Assembly: GCA_964603905.1 (NCBI GenBank)
Contig: CAZRWH010000052.1
Span: 1-6,347, forward strand
Length of the DNA stretch: 6,347 nucleotides
Source: CAZRWH01 sp964603905
GTDB taxonomy: Bacteria > Patescibacteriota > Gracilibacteria > UBA1369 > UBA12470
Direction: 5' to 3'
A program made the position numbers and the translations under genes. How positions within the stretch are numbered: position 1 is the first letter of the stretch; each line of letters starts with the position of its first letter. Below the pieces are notes generated by a model, which was given only the letters and a program-made list of their open reading frames with translations, did not search any database and was not told the origin of the DNA. This document shows, piece by piece, positions 1-5,518 of this stretch.

Positions 1-4
1 GCAT

Positions 5-80
5 GCCCGCGTAGCTCAGGGGATAGAGCACAGGATTCCTAATCCTGGTGTCGCAAGTTCGATTCTTGCCGCGGGCACCA
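5..80 (+). tRNA. tRNA-Arg (anticodon CCT), element insertion site
   Basis: The sequence folds as a full cloverleaf. The acceptor arm pairs 5-11 with 70-76, followed by discriminator A77 and an encoded CCA at 78-80. The D stem is GCTC/GAGC (14-17/26-29). The anticodon stem is CAGGA/TCCTG (31-35/43-47) with loop TTCCTAA, giving anticodon CCT at 38-40. The T stem is GCAAG/CTTGC around TTCGATT. It decodes AGG arginine codons. From base 34 onward the gene is repeated at 6293-6340, so the present 3' half was probably supplied by the integrated element and the gene remains functional. The distal copy carries a G-C pair where this gene has A56-T66. Confidence 0.97.
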
Positions 81-81
81 G
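34..81 (+). repeat. attL: 48-bp direct repeat within tRNA-Arg
   Basis: The anticodon arm, variable loop, T arm, acceptor 3' strand and CCA, plus one base, match 6293-6340 at 46 of 48 positions. The first 22 bp (34-55) are identical and include the anticodon loop, where tyrosine recombinases that target tRNA genes commonly cross over. The two differences are A56/G6315 and T66/C6325, the two sides of one T-stem pair. Confidence 0.93.
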
Positions 82-90
82 ACGCATTGC

Positions 91-131
91 AGGGATTGAT
101 GAGCAGAAACAGCTTGTTAGTCCCTTTTTTT
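91..131 (+). terminator. Rho-independent terminator downstream of the tRNA
   Basis: Bases 91-104 (AGGGATTGATGAGC) pair with 112-125 (GCTTGTTAGTCCCT) over 14 positions, including several G-T wobbles, around a 7-base loop. A run of T residues follows to position 131. The orientation fits termination of the tRNA-Arg transcript. It lies inside the inserted element, so the element apparently supplies both the tRNA 3' end and its terminator. Confidence 0.75.
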
Positions 132-167
132 GTTTTGTGCTCTTGTCATTTTGTGTTCTTGCTCAAG

Positions 168-197
168 TTTGTAGTGTGAGAAAAGGTGTGTGGATTT
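168..197 (+). repeat. 30-bp direct repeat, copy 1 (candidate integrase arm site)
   Basis: This matches 1897-1926 at 26 of 30 positions in the same orientation, with the shared core AGAAAAGGTGTGTG. The copies bracket the cargo operon. A shorter related pair lies near attR (6158-6182). It sits about 90 bp inside attL, a plausible place for an integrase arm-type site, though no binding can be shown from sequence. Confidence 0.8.
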
Positions 198-255
198 CGT
201 TAGACGTTTATCTTCGACATTGCTTTTGCGGTAACGATTTAAGCATAACAGATTT

Positions 256-1050
256 TTAAGTCTGTTCCTTGTCGTTTGGCATTTTGTCAAATTGTTCCAC
301 CCACCAATCTAGTGGGTATTTCGAATCAGGTTTAATTTTCATTTTGCTATCAACGTATCGAATGGTCTTGTCAAAATATTTTGTCGCGCGAAAAAGATAA
401 TCCATGTCAACAGGAATTTCTAGGATAGCTGGGATCTTATGATTTTTGTGTAAAGGATTAGTGCATGGAATCATGTTGTACCTTGAAATATGGTTCCACG
501 CGTTATGCGCTACCGCACTAAAGGGGACATACGCAAATTTATATAATCCTTCACAATCAGCTTGTTGAGCCATCCTTCTAGTGTCGAGCTGAGCCCAATT
601 GCCCACATTAACCTCCACCATAAATTCTCGCCGTTGAGAATCTAGCCAAGCTTCTTTCATATCCACCATTTTCTTTACGTCTGGTTCATCTTGCTCTTCG
701 AGGGATATCTTGTAATGTTCAATTAGTAATTTTTCTTGTCCCAGCCCAAAAAGGATATATTTCTTAGCTCGCTCTTCCGGAGAGTTTAGTATCCATGCTA
801 GAGTAATGTGTAAATCAGTCATGCACCTTAATATTAAAGGTGCAATGTTGCCGTTCCATATCGCAGGAGCGGAAGCCATCTCGATTAATAAAGTAGCTTG
901 CCTTGAAAGCAACCCTCCTATAACCTCAAATGTTTCAGAATGATAAAGATCAATTTCTACCTGAGCCCATCTCGATTCAAAATCGTCAATAGTTTTTTCT
1001 ATAAGATCATCTATGAACTTGGTAAATATATCCTTATGTTCAACGCTCAT
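256..1050 (-). CDS. DUF5677-like helical protein, second gene of the cargo operon
   Basis: This 264-aa protein is predicted to be soluble and mostly helical, with no signal peptide or clear membrane segment. Residues about 45-120 have the pattern I associate with the uncharacterised DUF5677 family: an Arg-containing helix (LLSRQATLLIE), then PLILRCMTDLHITLAWIL and a P-E-E-R-A-K-K-Y segment. A conserved-looking aromatic/Ser/His stretch follows at residues 174-187 (YVPFSAVAHNAWNH). R75 and H81 form an R-x5-H spacing, compatible with but not proof of a HEPN-type RNase. It starts with ATG inside the stop of the preceding gene (ATGA overlap), with GGAG 5 bases upstream, so the two are translationally coupled and probably work together. 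A defence or abortive-infection role is inferred only from its place on a mobile element. The family call is from memory. Confidence 0.82.
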   Translation of the reverse strand: MSVEHKDIFTKFIDDLIEKTIDDFESRWAQVEIDLYHSETFEVIGGLLSRQATLLIEMASAPAIWNGNIAPLILRCMTDLHITLAWILNSPEERAKKYILFGLGQEKLLIEHYKISLEEQDEPDVKKMVDMKEAWLDSQRREFMVEVNVGNWAQLDTRRMAQQADCEGLYKFAYVPFSAVAHNAWNHISRYNMIPCTNPLHKNHKIPAILEIPVDMDYLFRATKYFDKTIRYVDSKMKIKPDSKYPLDWWVEQFDKMPNDKEQT

Positions 1051-1796
1051 TTGATCTCCATTGGCTCACAGTCTTCGAGCTTGTATATTTGAATCCAGAA
1101 GTCTCTTACCCAGCCTTTCGAAATTTCGTCACTTCTGAAACCAAGTTCTCCGTTTAGATTTGATCTGGCGAAGGATGCGGCTCGTTTGGCCTCTTCACTA
1201 TCAGGAGCTGTAAAAATACTATTTAGATCTGGCATTTCGATATGGCTGTCTATATGTAGTTTTCCATTTGTTATCGAATTATAAAGCGTTGTTACCTGTA
1301 TTGCAGTTGCTAATTCTGAATAGCGATCCGTCACTTCTTTTATTGTTCGTTTTAATCTTGGAATAAAATCTGTCTTATCAATTTTAAAATCTGGTTTCAA
1401 AAATAGAGCTGGAAAATACCTAAATAAACAAGATAAAGGTGCAATAGCATACTGTAACTGATACAAAATTCCATTTGATTTTAATGCGCGATATATTTCT
1501 GCCTTTTTTGAAATGTCTAGCATTGAGTAATAACACAGATAACTAAAGTTTCCTTTTTCATCTTTGCAAATATCGTAAGCCGTCGATACGAGGCAATCAA
1601 TAAGTCGAATCCCTTGTTTGTAACCATAATGATCAAATATTAGCCCCATCCAAATAAGATTTGGAAGAGCATCATTGAGGTAAGATACCTCATGAATTTT
1701 TTCGATTTGCATCATTGGAGGTATGAATTTGGAGCCTATTTTTTTATGCCCCGCTAAGGCTTTCCTCTTCTGTTTTTTTGCTTTCTTTTTCGACAT
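1047..1796 (-). CDS. Lys-rich N-terminus protein of unknown function, first gene of the cargo operon
   Basis: This 249-aa protein belongs to no family I can name with confidence. Residues 1-21 are very basic (MSKKKAKKQKRKALAGHKK), suggesting nucleic-acid or ribosome contact. Next come KFIPPMMQI (23-31) and a helical stretch with S-Y-L-N-D-A-L-P-N-L-I-W (38-49), which looks like a conserved family signature. The middle is Cys- and Tyr-rich and helical (about 66-130); a Trp-rich end follows (WVRDFWIQIYKL). No transmembrane segment is convincing. The chosen ATG has no good Shine-Dalgarno, only an A-rich leader with nine consecutive A. It is kept because the basic N-terminus looks genuine. Its stop overlaps the start of the DUF5677-like gene by four bases. 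The pair forms its own unit, bracketed by direct repeats. Confidence 0.82.
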   Translation of the reverse strand: MSKKKAKKQKRKALAGHKKIGSKFIPPMMQIEKIHEVSYLNDALPNLIWMGLIFDHYGYKQGIRLIDCLVSTAYDICKDEKGNFSYLCYYSMLDISKKAEIYRALKSNGILYQLQYAIAPLSCLFRYFPALFLKPDFKIDKTDFIPRLKRTIKEVTDRYSELATAIQVTTLYNSITNGKLHIDSHIEMPDLNSIFTAPDSEEAKRAASFARSNLNGELGFRSDEISKGWVRDFWIQIYKLEDCEPMEIK

Positions 1797-1811
1797 CAGC
1801 TTTTTTTTTCT

Positions 1812-1832
1812 TGAGACTAGGTGATAATCTCA
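1812..1832. repeat. Inverted repeat TGAGA/TCTCA upstream of the cargo operon
   Basis: TGAGA (1812-1816) and TCTCA (1828-1832) form a small dyad with an 11-base spacer, 16-36 bases upstream of the cargo start codon. It could be an operator or an RNA hairpin in the leader. The arms are short, so chance is possible. Confidence 0.3.
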
Positions 1833-1834
1833 GT

Positions 1835-1855
1835 TGCGCCATATTCCTGGCGACA
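1835..1855. repeat. Inverted repeat CGCCA-N6-TGGCG upstream of the cargo operon
   Basis: CGCCA (1837-1841) and TGGCG (1848-1852) are perfect arms around TATTCC, extended by TG/CA with one bulged base. The symmetry and position, about 40-60 bases upstream of the first cargo gene, fit an operator for an unlinked regulator or a leader hairpin. I found no convincing -35/-10 pair for this operon in the 153 noncoding bases. Confidence 0.4.
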
Positions 1856-1867
1856 GATAGAGAAACT

Positions 1868-1888
1868 AATAGGGGACAGACCCCAATT
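1868..1888. repeat. REP-like palindrome (AATAGGGG-ACAGA-CCCCAATT)
   Basis: The arms pair at 7 of 8 positions around a five-base loop. Sequences of the form GGGGTCTGTCCCC are familiar to me as dispersed intergenic palindromes in many proteobacterial genomes, often discussed with REP-associated tyrosine transposases. One copy lies in the leader of the cargo operon. The shape is visible here; the REP assignment is recalled and unchecked. Confidence 0.45.
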
Positions 1889-1896
1889 GTTATTCA

Positions 1897-1926
1897 TTTC
1901 TAGCGTAAGAAAAGGTGTGTGAATTT
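1897..1926 (+). repeat. 30-bp direct repeat, copy 2
   Basis: This is the partner of 168-197, 1729 bp away and in the same orientation (26/30 identical; core AGAAAAGGTGTGTG). It lies between the cargo operon and the membrane-protein gene. Removing the interval between the copies would delete exactly the cargo operon and leave one repeat near attL, suggesting that the cargo was added to a smaller ancestral element. Confidence 0.8.
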
Positions 1927-1949
1927 ATAGGATGTTTTGCATGATAAAA

Positions 1950-2495
1950 TCACAGCATAATCTTCTTCACGTTCTTAATCGATTTCCTGTCGACTGAAAA
2001 AACGAGCCCTTTCCTGTCTTTGATAGTGAACAAATTACCGTCCCTAGTTGCACTCTCCGCCTCGATTTTTCCACCGTTCGTAAGTTCTACCCGATAATAA
2101 AAGTTGTTAGCTTTTTGATGGGTGTTGTTGTGCTGTTCACCAGATCTGTCAGCAAATGCTTTTTTTATTGCTCTATCGAGTTGTTTTTTAGTTATTGGTT
2201 TTTCATCTATGTCCGCTTTAGGTGATTTGTTTGCAACTATTGTTCGTTCTGTGGGATGTTCCTTGTTGGTGAATTCTGTAGAGTATTTTTTGTATAGAAA
2301 CAAACCGCCGTATCCCATAACTCCTGACCCGATAAAAAAGAGTAGAAAAAGGGTAAAAGTTTTTACGAAGTTGTTTTTCTTTGGGGTGGGGGGATCCTTT
2401 TCAGAGAATTCACTCTGCCAAAATTTACTGTCTTGTTTCCTTTTCCCATGGATGTTGTTGACGAGTATTTTTGTTACTTTAGATGGTTCACTCAT
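1950..2495 (-). CDS. Single-pass membrane protein with small C-terminal beta domain
   Basis: This 181-aa protein has a polar, basic cytosolic-type N-terminus (1-44), one hydrophobic segment at about 46-68 (FTLFLLFFIGSGVMGYGGLF) followed by KKY, a charged linker with a helical part (101-118), and a C-terminal domain at about 132-179. That domain has the alternating pattern of a small beta-barrel (YYRVELTNGGKIEAE... LFTIKDRKGLVFSVDR). There is no signal-peptide cleavage site. The positive residues on both sides leave topology uncertain. It starts 22 bases after the integrase stop and is probably the last gene of the maintenance operon; its Shine-Dalgarno is weak (AGG about 10 bases upstream). 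I do not recognise the family. Possible roles are membrane tethering, entry exclusion or an effect on helper phage or host, none shown by sequence. Confidence 0.8.
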   Translation of the reverse strand: MSEPSKVTKILVNNIHGKRKQDSKFWQSEFSEKDPPTPKKNNFVKTFTLFLLFFIGSGVMGYGGLFLYKKYSTEFTNKEHPTERTIVANKSPKADIDEKPITKKQLDRAIKKAFADRSGEQHNNTHQKANNFYYRVELTNGGKIEAESATRDGNLFTIKDRKGLVFSVDRKSIKNVKKIML

Positions 2496-2517
2496 TTTCT
2501 TTTACCTGGGCTATTGC

Positions 2518-3555
2518 TTAGGAGTTATTTGTTTGAGCCTCTTCGAATGCTCTCATAACTTCAAATGATCTGCCATGGGTAGTATGGATGTATCCCTCAG
2601 TCGTTTTTCGATTTTCGTGCCCGAGAATCCCTTGGATTTCACCAATTGGAATATTAATGCTATCCATCAAACTTGCCCCAGCGTGTCGTAGCGGATGAAA
2701 TCGAAAGTACTTTACTTCTGCTTTTTTACAAAGCGTTTTCATGAACTTATTACGATTCTGATAAGGACCACAAATTTTCGTACCTGCTTTTCGTGAAAAA
2801 TAGCTGTGCCAAAATACCCATGGCTTTGTGTTGTCTCGTTGTTTGAATCGAACTGATAGAGTTTGAAATAATAGCTCTGTCATTGGTATTGGCCTTGGAG
2901 TTTTGGTGCCAAACCTTTTCTTTCTTGTATATAGGGTAACTGTCCTGTTTTCAAAATTCACATCGTCCCAGCAAAGATTGTTTATCTCTCTTGACCTTGC
3001 CAGAGTATCACGCAGGCATATGAGATAGTCCCGCTGCTCTAGTGTGGCAACTGAAAAGACTTTTTCAATATCCTGGGAAGAGGGGACGTACCTCTCCCGT
3101 TTTTCGATACGGAGCATTTCAACACGATTTGCAGGATTGTCAATTATGAACCCTTTTTTGATTCCCCAGTTGAATAGGGAGCGAAGATAGCGAAGTTCCT
3201 TGTTTGCCGTTTGATTAGAAACTGTGCTTCTCTCATTCCTGAGCACTGTTATTTCCTCCTGGGTGATCTCCGAACATGACAGATCCGACCAGCGTGCAAA
3301 CCATCTTTTGGCATGGTAGACAGAGTCCATATAGTGTTCATATGACAACCGTTGCTTCACTTCATCAAGGCGCTTATTCACTAGAGCTGAAAAGGCCATG
3401 TCGGTTGATGTCACCAGAGTCAACTCTTGTCGTTTCCCTTGTTCGGCCTTCCTTGCTTCCCTCTTGGTAGGGTAAAATGCGTTGGTGTACCTCTTTCTCT
3501 TCATTGTGAAGTCGTAACGCCACCCTTTCTTGCTCTTCACAAAATAGACGCTCAT
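2518..3555 (-). CDS. int: Tyrosine recombinase (integrase) of the element
   Basis: This 345-aa site-specific recombinase catalyses integration into and, with help, excision from tRNA-Arg. Residues 1-46 form a basic N-terminal segment typical of an arm-binding region (KKGWRYDF... RYT... F.PTKREA). Residues about 53-145 are the SAM-like core-binding domain, and about 156-340 the catalytic domain. Catalytic residues are all present: R187 (in LARSRE), a candidate Lys at K212/K213, H287 and R290 (HPLRH), H313 (LGH) and nucleophile Y322 (TTEGYIH). The box-I Gly is replaced (LAR). The ATG at 3555 is chosen over the upstream extension to 3663 because AAAGGAG stands 7 bases before it and protein similarity begins there. 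Its start lies inside the HTH gene. Confidence 0.96.
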   Translation of the reverse strand: MSVYFVKSKKGWRYDFTMKRKRYTNAFYPTKREARKAEQGKRQELTLVTSTDMAFSALVNKRLDEVKQRLSYEHYMDSVYHAKRWFARWSDLSCSEITQEEITVLRNERSTVSNQTANKELRYLRSLFNWGIKKGFIIDNPANRVEMLRIEKRERYVPSSQDIEKVFSVATLEQRDYLICLRDTLARSREINNLCWDDVNFENRTVTLYTRKKRFGTKTPRPIPMTELLFQTLSVRFKQRDNTKPWVFWHSYFSRKAGTKICGPYQNRNKFMKTLCKKAEVKYFRFHPLRHAGASLMDSINIPIGEIQGILGHENRKTTEGYIHTTHGRSFEVMRAFEEAQTNNS

Positions 3556-3697
3556 ATAGTATCTCCTTTGGAGGGAAAAAGACGCGACCTCCAATCTTTT
3601 TTCCCCCAATCTTTTTGTAATTTCTGCTGACCCATGCCAAGCTTTGATTGAAAATCTTGGCAATATCTACAGGTTTGAGCAAATTGCCATCAGTCAC
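3374..3697 (-). CDS. Excisionase-like winged-HTH DNA-binding protein (HTH_17 type)
   Basis: This 107-aa frame starts at GTG 3697, overlapping the Rep stop by 8 bases, with AGAGG 6 bases upstream. Residues 4-50 match the small excisionase/MerR-like fold: helix-turn-helix LLKPVDIAKIFNQSLAWVSR, then wing KKIGGKKIGGRVFFPP and a final helix. Such proteins usually act as recombination directionality factors or small regulators, so it is the likely Xis for the adjacent integrase. Residues 48-107 are coded by DNA that also encodes the integrase N-terminus (182-bp overlap). This charged tail has no recognisable fold and may be incidental; the functional part could be only the first 50 residues. KKIGG is repeated in tandem, from a 14-bp repeat with one difference. 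Confidence 0.78.
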   Translation of the reverse strand: MTDGNLLKPVDIAKIFNQSLAWVSRNYKKIGGKKIGGRVFFPPKEILYERLFCEEQERVALRLHNEEKEVHQRILPYQEGSKEGRTRETTRVDSGDINRHGLFSSSE

Positions 3698-4919
3698 AAC
3701 AGACCTCTGGTTTGTTTAAAGGAGATGATACGGCATCAAAAATTTCCCGTTTCTTCTTTTCCATTCTTTTAATGAACTCTGTTTCATTGTCGCGGTAGAA
3801 AGTGATTAACTCATCTTCTAAAGCCTCCCGGGCAACACCAATTATGTGGTCTAAATCTTGGGTTCTTGGCATTGAGAAAGAAGCTATTGTCATCCCAATT
3901 CCTCTAAATTGCTTTCGGAGGGCAATAATATCTTTGTTTGGGCGGGACTTTTGTTTTGTGAACTGGGATGAATTCCCCCAGTTTACAGAAGAGGCTGTTT
4001 GCCAGAATGGAGATAAAATAGCTCTGGATTGATGATTGTTTTTATGATCTACGGGAGAACAACAATGTTTTGACCATGTCTCAGTGCAATATTGCCAAAG
4101 GACAGAAAGTGATTCGATAAGATCTTCGTATGTGTCAATGCCCGCCTTGGCAGAGGCATCTCTTTTAAAGTTTTTAAGGATTGGTCTACGGAGTTGGAAC
4201 TCAATTCTGGTGACAGGTTTTTCGTCAAAGGTTTTTGTTTTCCATATTTCTGCAAAGGTTTCTTGCTTGTGATGGCTATGTTGAAGCTCTAAGACTTTAT
4301 CATAGATTCGTAGGCTGATGTCGCCTTTGCCGAGATTAATACCAGAAAAGTCACGCCCTACAATGTGAGTGTCGAAGAGACGAGCTTGAGATACCCAAGA
4401 CTCACGGTTTTCAATTCCGGTGTCGGCTATTGGTAAACCGATTAGATCTGCAGCTAAGTGAACTTCAGATATCAACTCTTTGGTAATTTTACCACCGACA
4501 GCAGTTACCCATCGTTTAGCACGATTATATATTTCAGAATGCCCTGGCATCCAACAGGATTGCGATCCGATTTCAAAGCGGGTATTGGGGATATCTCCTT
4601 CGGGGTCACGGGAATTGATAAGCAAATCCAGATCGCCTGAAGTGAGTCGATAGGAAAATAATTTAGTTCCTGTACGTTCAACATTCCAATCAAAACCACC
4701 TGGGCAATGATAAGGAAGTGAAGTGTGGTGAGTGGAAAGTTGGACTTGCCGTTTAAGGGTTTCAAGCTCCTCGTGAAAGCTGTTATCGTCCCAGTCTATC
4801 CAAAAAGATATTTTTAATGTGTCGAGGTTGTTGGCTAGTTGAGGGGGGCATGTTATTCGGGCTTGCCCCCTAAGAGATTGCTGTTCCTTGACTTTCTTGC
4901 TTCCGTTGTTTACTTTCAT
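3690..4919 (-). CDS. Rep_trans-like replication initiator / MOBT-type relaxase candidate
   Basis: This 409-aa protein resembles the Rep_trans family (replication initiation factor), which includes rolling-circle initiators such as pT181 RepC and the MOBT relaxases of ICEBs1 and Tn916. Visible signatures are NLDTLKISFWIDW (31-43), an Asp-containing strand ISEVHLAADLIG (150-161), NLGKGDISLRIYDKVLEL (195-212) with Y206 as candidate nicking tyrosine, and VTRIEFQLRR (236-245). The C-terminal part (about 300-409) is basic and helical. The ATG at 4919 is preferred because AAAGGAG precedes it by 5 bases. An in-frame ATG at 4937 has AAGGAGG 11 bases upstream and would add six residues. A further in-frame ATG lies at 4967. 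It is likely to nick the excised circle to replicate or mobilise it. The family call is by recall of motifs. Confidence 0.85.
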   Translation of the reverse strand: MKVNNGSKKVKEQQSLRGQARITCPPQLANNLDTLKISFWIDWDDNSFHEELETLKRQVQLSTHHTSLPYHCPGGFDWNVERTGTKLFSYRLTSGDLDLLINSRDPEGDIPNTRFEIGSQSCWMPGHSEIYNRAKRWVTAVGGKITKELISEVHLAADLIGLPIADTGIENRESWVSQARLFDTHIVGRDFSGINLGKGDISLRIYDKVLELQHSHHKQETFAEIWKTKTFDEKPVTRIEFQLRRPILKNFKRDASAKAGIDTYEDLIESLSVLWQYCTETWSKHCCSPVDHKNNHQSRAILSPFWQTASSVNWGNSSQFTKQKSRPNKDIIALRKQFRGIGMTIASFSMPRTQDLDHIIGVAREALEDELITFYRDNETEFIKRMEKKKREIFDAVSSPLNKPEVCCD

Positions 4920-4994
4920 AGTGACTCCTTTAGTCATTGGGGTTACGCCCTCCTTACGTGCCTGCAAGCTTGGTAAGGGGGGCTTTTTTTTGAG

Positions 4995-5456
4995 CTAGCT
5001 GAGAGGTATCTCAGAGAGTGCTCGTTTCCAGCGTTCATCAAATTCCTTCTTCTTCAGTTCCAATTTTGCTCTCTCCTCTTCTACAACTCTATTGAGGCGA
5101 TCTTGTAACTCTTGGATTTTAACTTTTCCTACTGCAGTAGAGAGTTTCTTTTTTTCTATTGCTTCTTGCACCTGTTTTATCCGCGTTTTGAGTTTCCCTA
5201 TTGGGGAGGCGGCCTCCTCTTCGAGAGCCCCGAAAAACTCTTCTGCTTCTTTTTCCTGTTGGAGCTCGTAGCGTTCATGTTCCCATTCATCTAAACAGGA
5301 ATAGCGGTAGCGACCAACTCTCTCCTCAAGGATGTCATTGTTAATGATTGAAGACATGGGGATTTCTTCGACTGCAGAGCAACGTTTAAGTAGTTGATAT
5401 AGTTCTTTGTCTATGTAGAAAGTGGCTCTAATCTTGTCAGTATGCTTGGCTCTCAT
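4995..5456 (-). CDS. Ribbon-helix-helix DNA-binding protein with coiled-coil tail
   Basis: This 153-aa protein is the first gene of the maintenance operon. Residues about 9-47 fit a MetJ/Arc-type ribbon-helix-helix: strand IRATFYID, helix KELYQLLKRCSAVEE, turn IPMSS and helix IINNDILEERV. Residues about 55-145 are highly charged, rich in Glu/Lys/Gln with heptad-like spacing, predicting a long coiled coil. The role is probably autorepressor and control of Rep synthesis (CopG-like), or a relaxosome accessory protein. The strong promoter just upstream contains repeated CTCATAA/TTATGAG boxes, one overlapping its own start codon, which supports autoregulation. GAGGG precedes the ATG by 4 bases. 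The Rep start lies 75 bases past its stop. Confidence 0.88.
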   Translation of the reverse strand: MRAKHTDKIRATFYIDKELYQLLKRCSAVEEIPMSSIINNDILEERVGRYRYSCLDEWEHERYELQQEKEAEEFFGALEEEAASPIGKLKTRIKQVQEAIEKKKLSTAVGKVKIQELQDRLNRVVEEERAKLELKKKEFDERWKRALSEIPLS

Positions 5457-5512
5457 AGTACCCTCATAAAGTTCATAGTTTGTTTATGAGAGTATAGCTG
5501 ATACATTATGAG
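5452..5512. promoter_or_regulatory. Operator array of CTCATAA/TTATGAG boxes
   Basis: On the plus strand the boxes are CTCATAG 5452-5458 (over the start codon), CTCATAA 5463-5469, TTCATAG 5472-5478, TTATGAG 5484-5490 (next to the -10) and TTATGAG 5506-5512 (next to the -35). The stronger boxes start 11, 21 and 22 bases apart, about one or two helical turns, so they face one side of the DNA. An isolated CTCATAC lies at 5544-5550. Such phased 7-bp repeats suit a ribbon-helix-helix oligomer, most simply the adjacent gene product. Confidence 0.72.
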
Positions 5513-5518
5513 TGTCAA
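5491..5518 (-). promoter_or_regulatory. Sigma70-type promoter of the maintenance operon
   Basis: On the minus strand a perfect -35 TTGACA (5518-5513) and a -10 TATACT (5496-5491) are separated by 16 bases. The -10 ends 34 bases before the ATG of the ribbon-helix-helix gene. TTATGAG boxes abut both hexamers, so a repressor bound there would block RNA polymerase. Confidence 0.85.

Noticed and set aside
198..236. CGTTA/TAACG inverted repeat after the cargo operon as its terminator
   Set aside because: Only five pairs separated by a long AT-rich spacer and no T-run on the relevant strand.
256..1796. Cargo as a classical toxin-antitoxin pair
   Set aside because: Both proteins are about 250 residues and neither resembles a known toxin or a small antitoxin with a DNA-binding domain.
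168..1926. Cargo as an insertion sequence or CRISPR-like repeat unit
   Set aside because: No transposase, no terminal inverted repeats and only two full repeat copies 1.7 kb apart.
2122..2568. Plus-strand 148-codon open frame with hydrophobic content
   Set aside because: It lies antisense to the membrane-protein gene, has no Shine-Dalgarno and its hydrophobicity follows from the opposite strand's codons.
3556..3663. N-terminal extension of the integrase by 36 residues
   Set aside because: It overlaps the HTH domain in another frame, has no ribosome binding site, and the strong AAAGGAG plus family-like N-terminus begin at 3555.
3374..3663. Programmed frameshift fusing the HTH protein to the integrase
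   Set aside because: A +1 shift would be needed and no classic shift-prone signal was seen; the integrase has its own good Shine-Dalgarno.
4084..4765. Short open frames on both strands inside the Rep gene
   Set aside because: These are shadows of a well supported coding frame without start signals.
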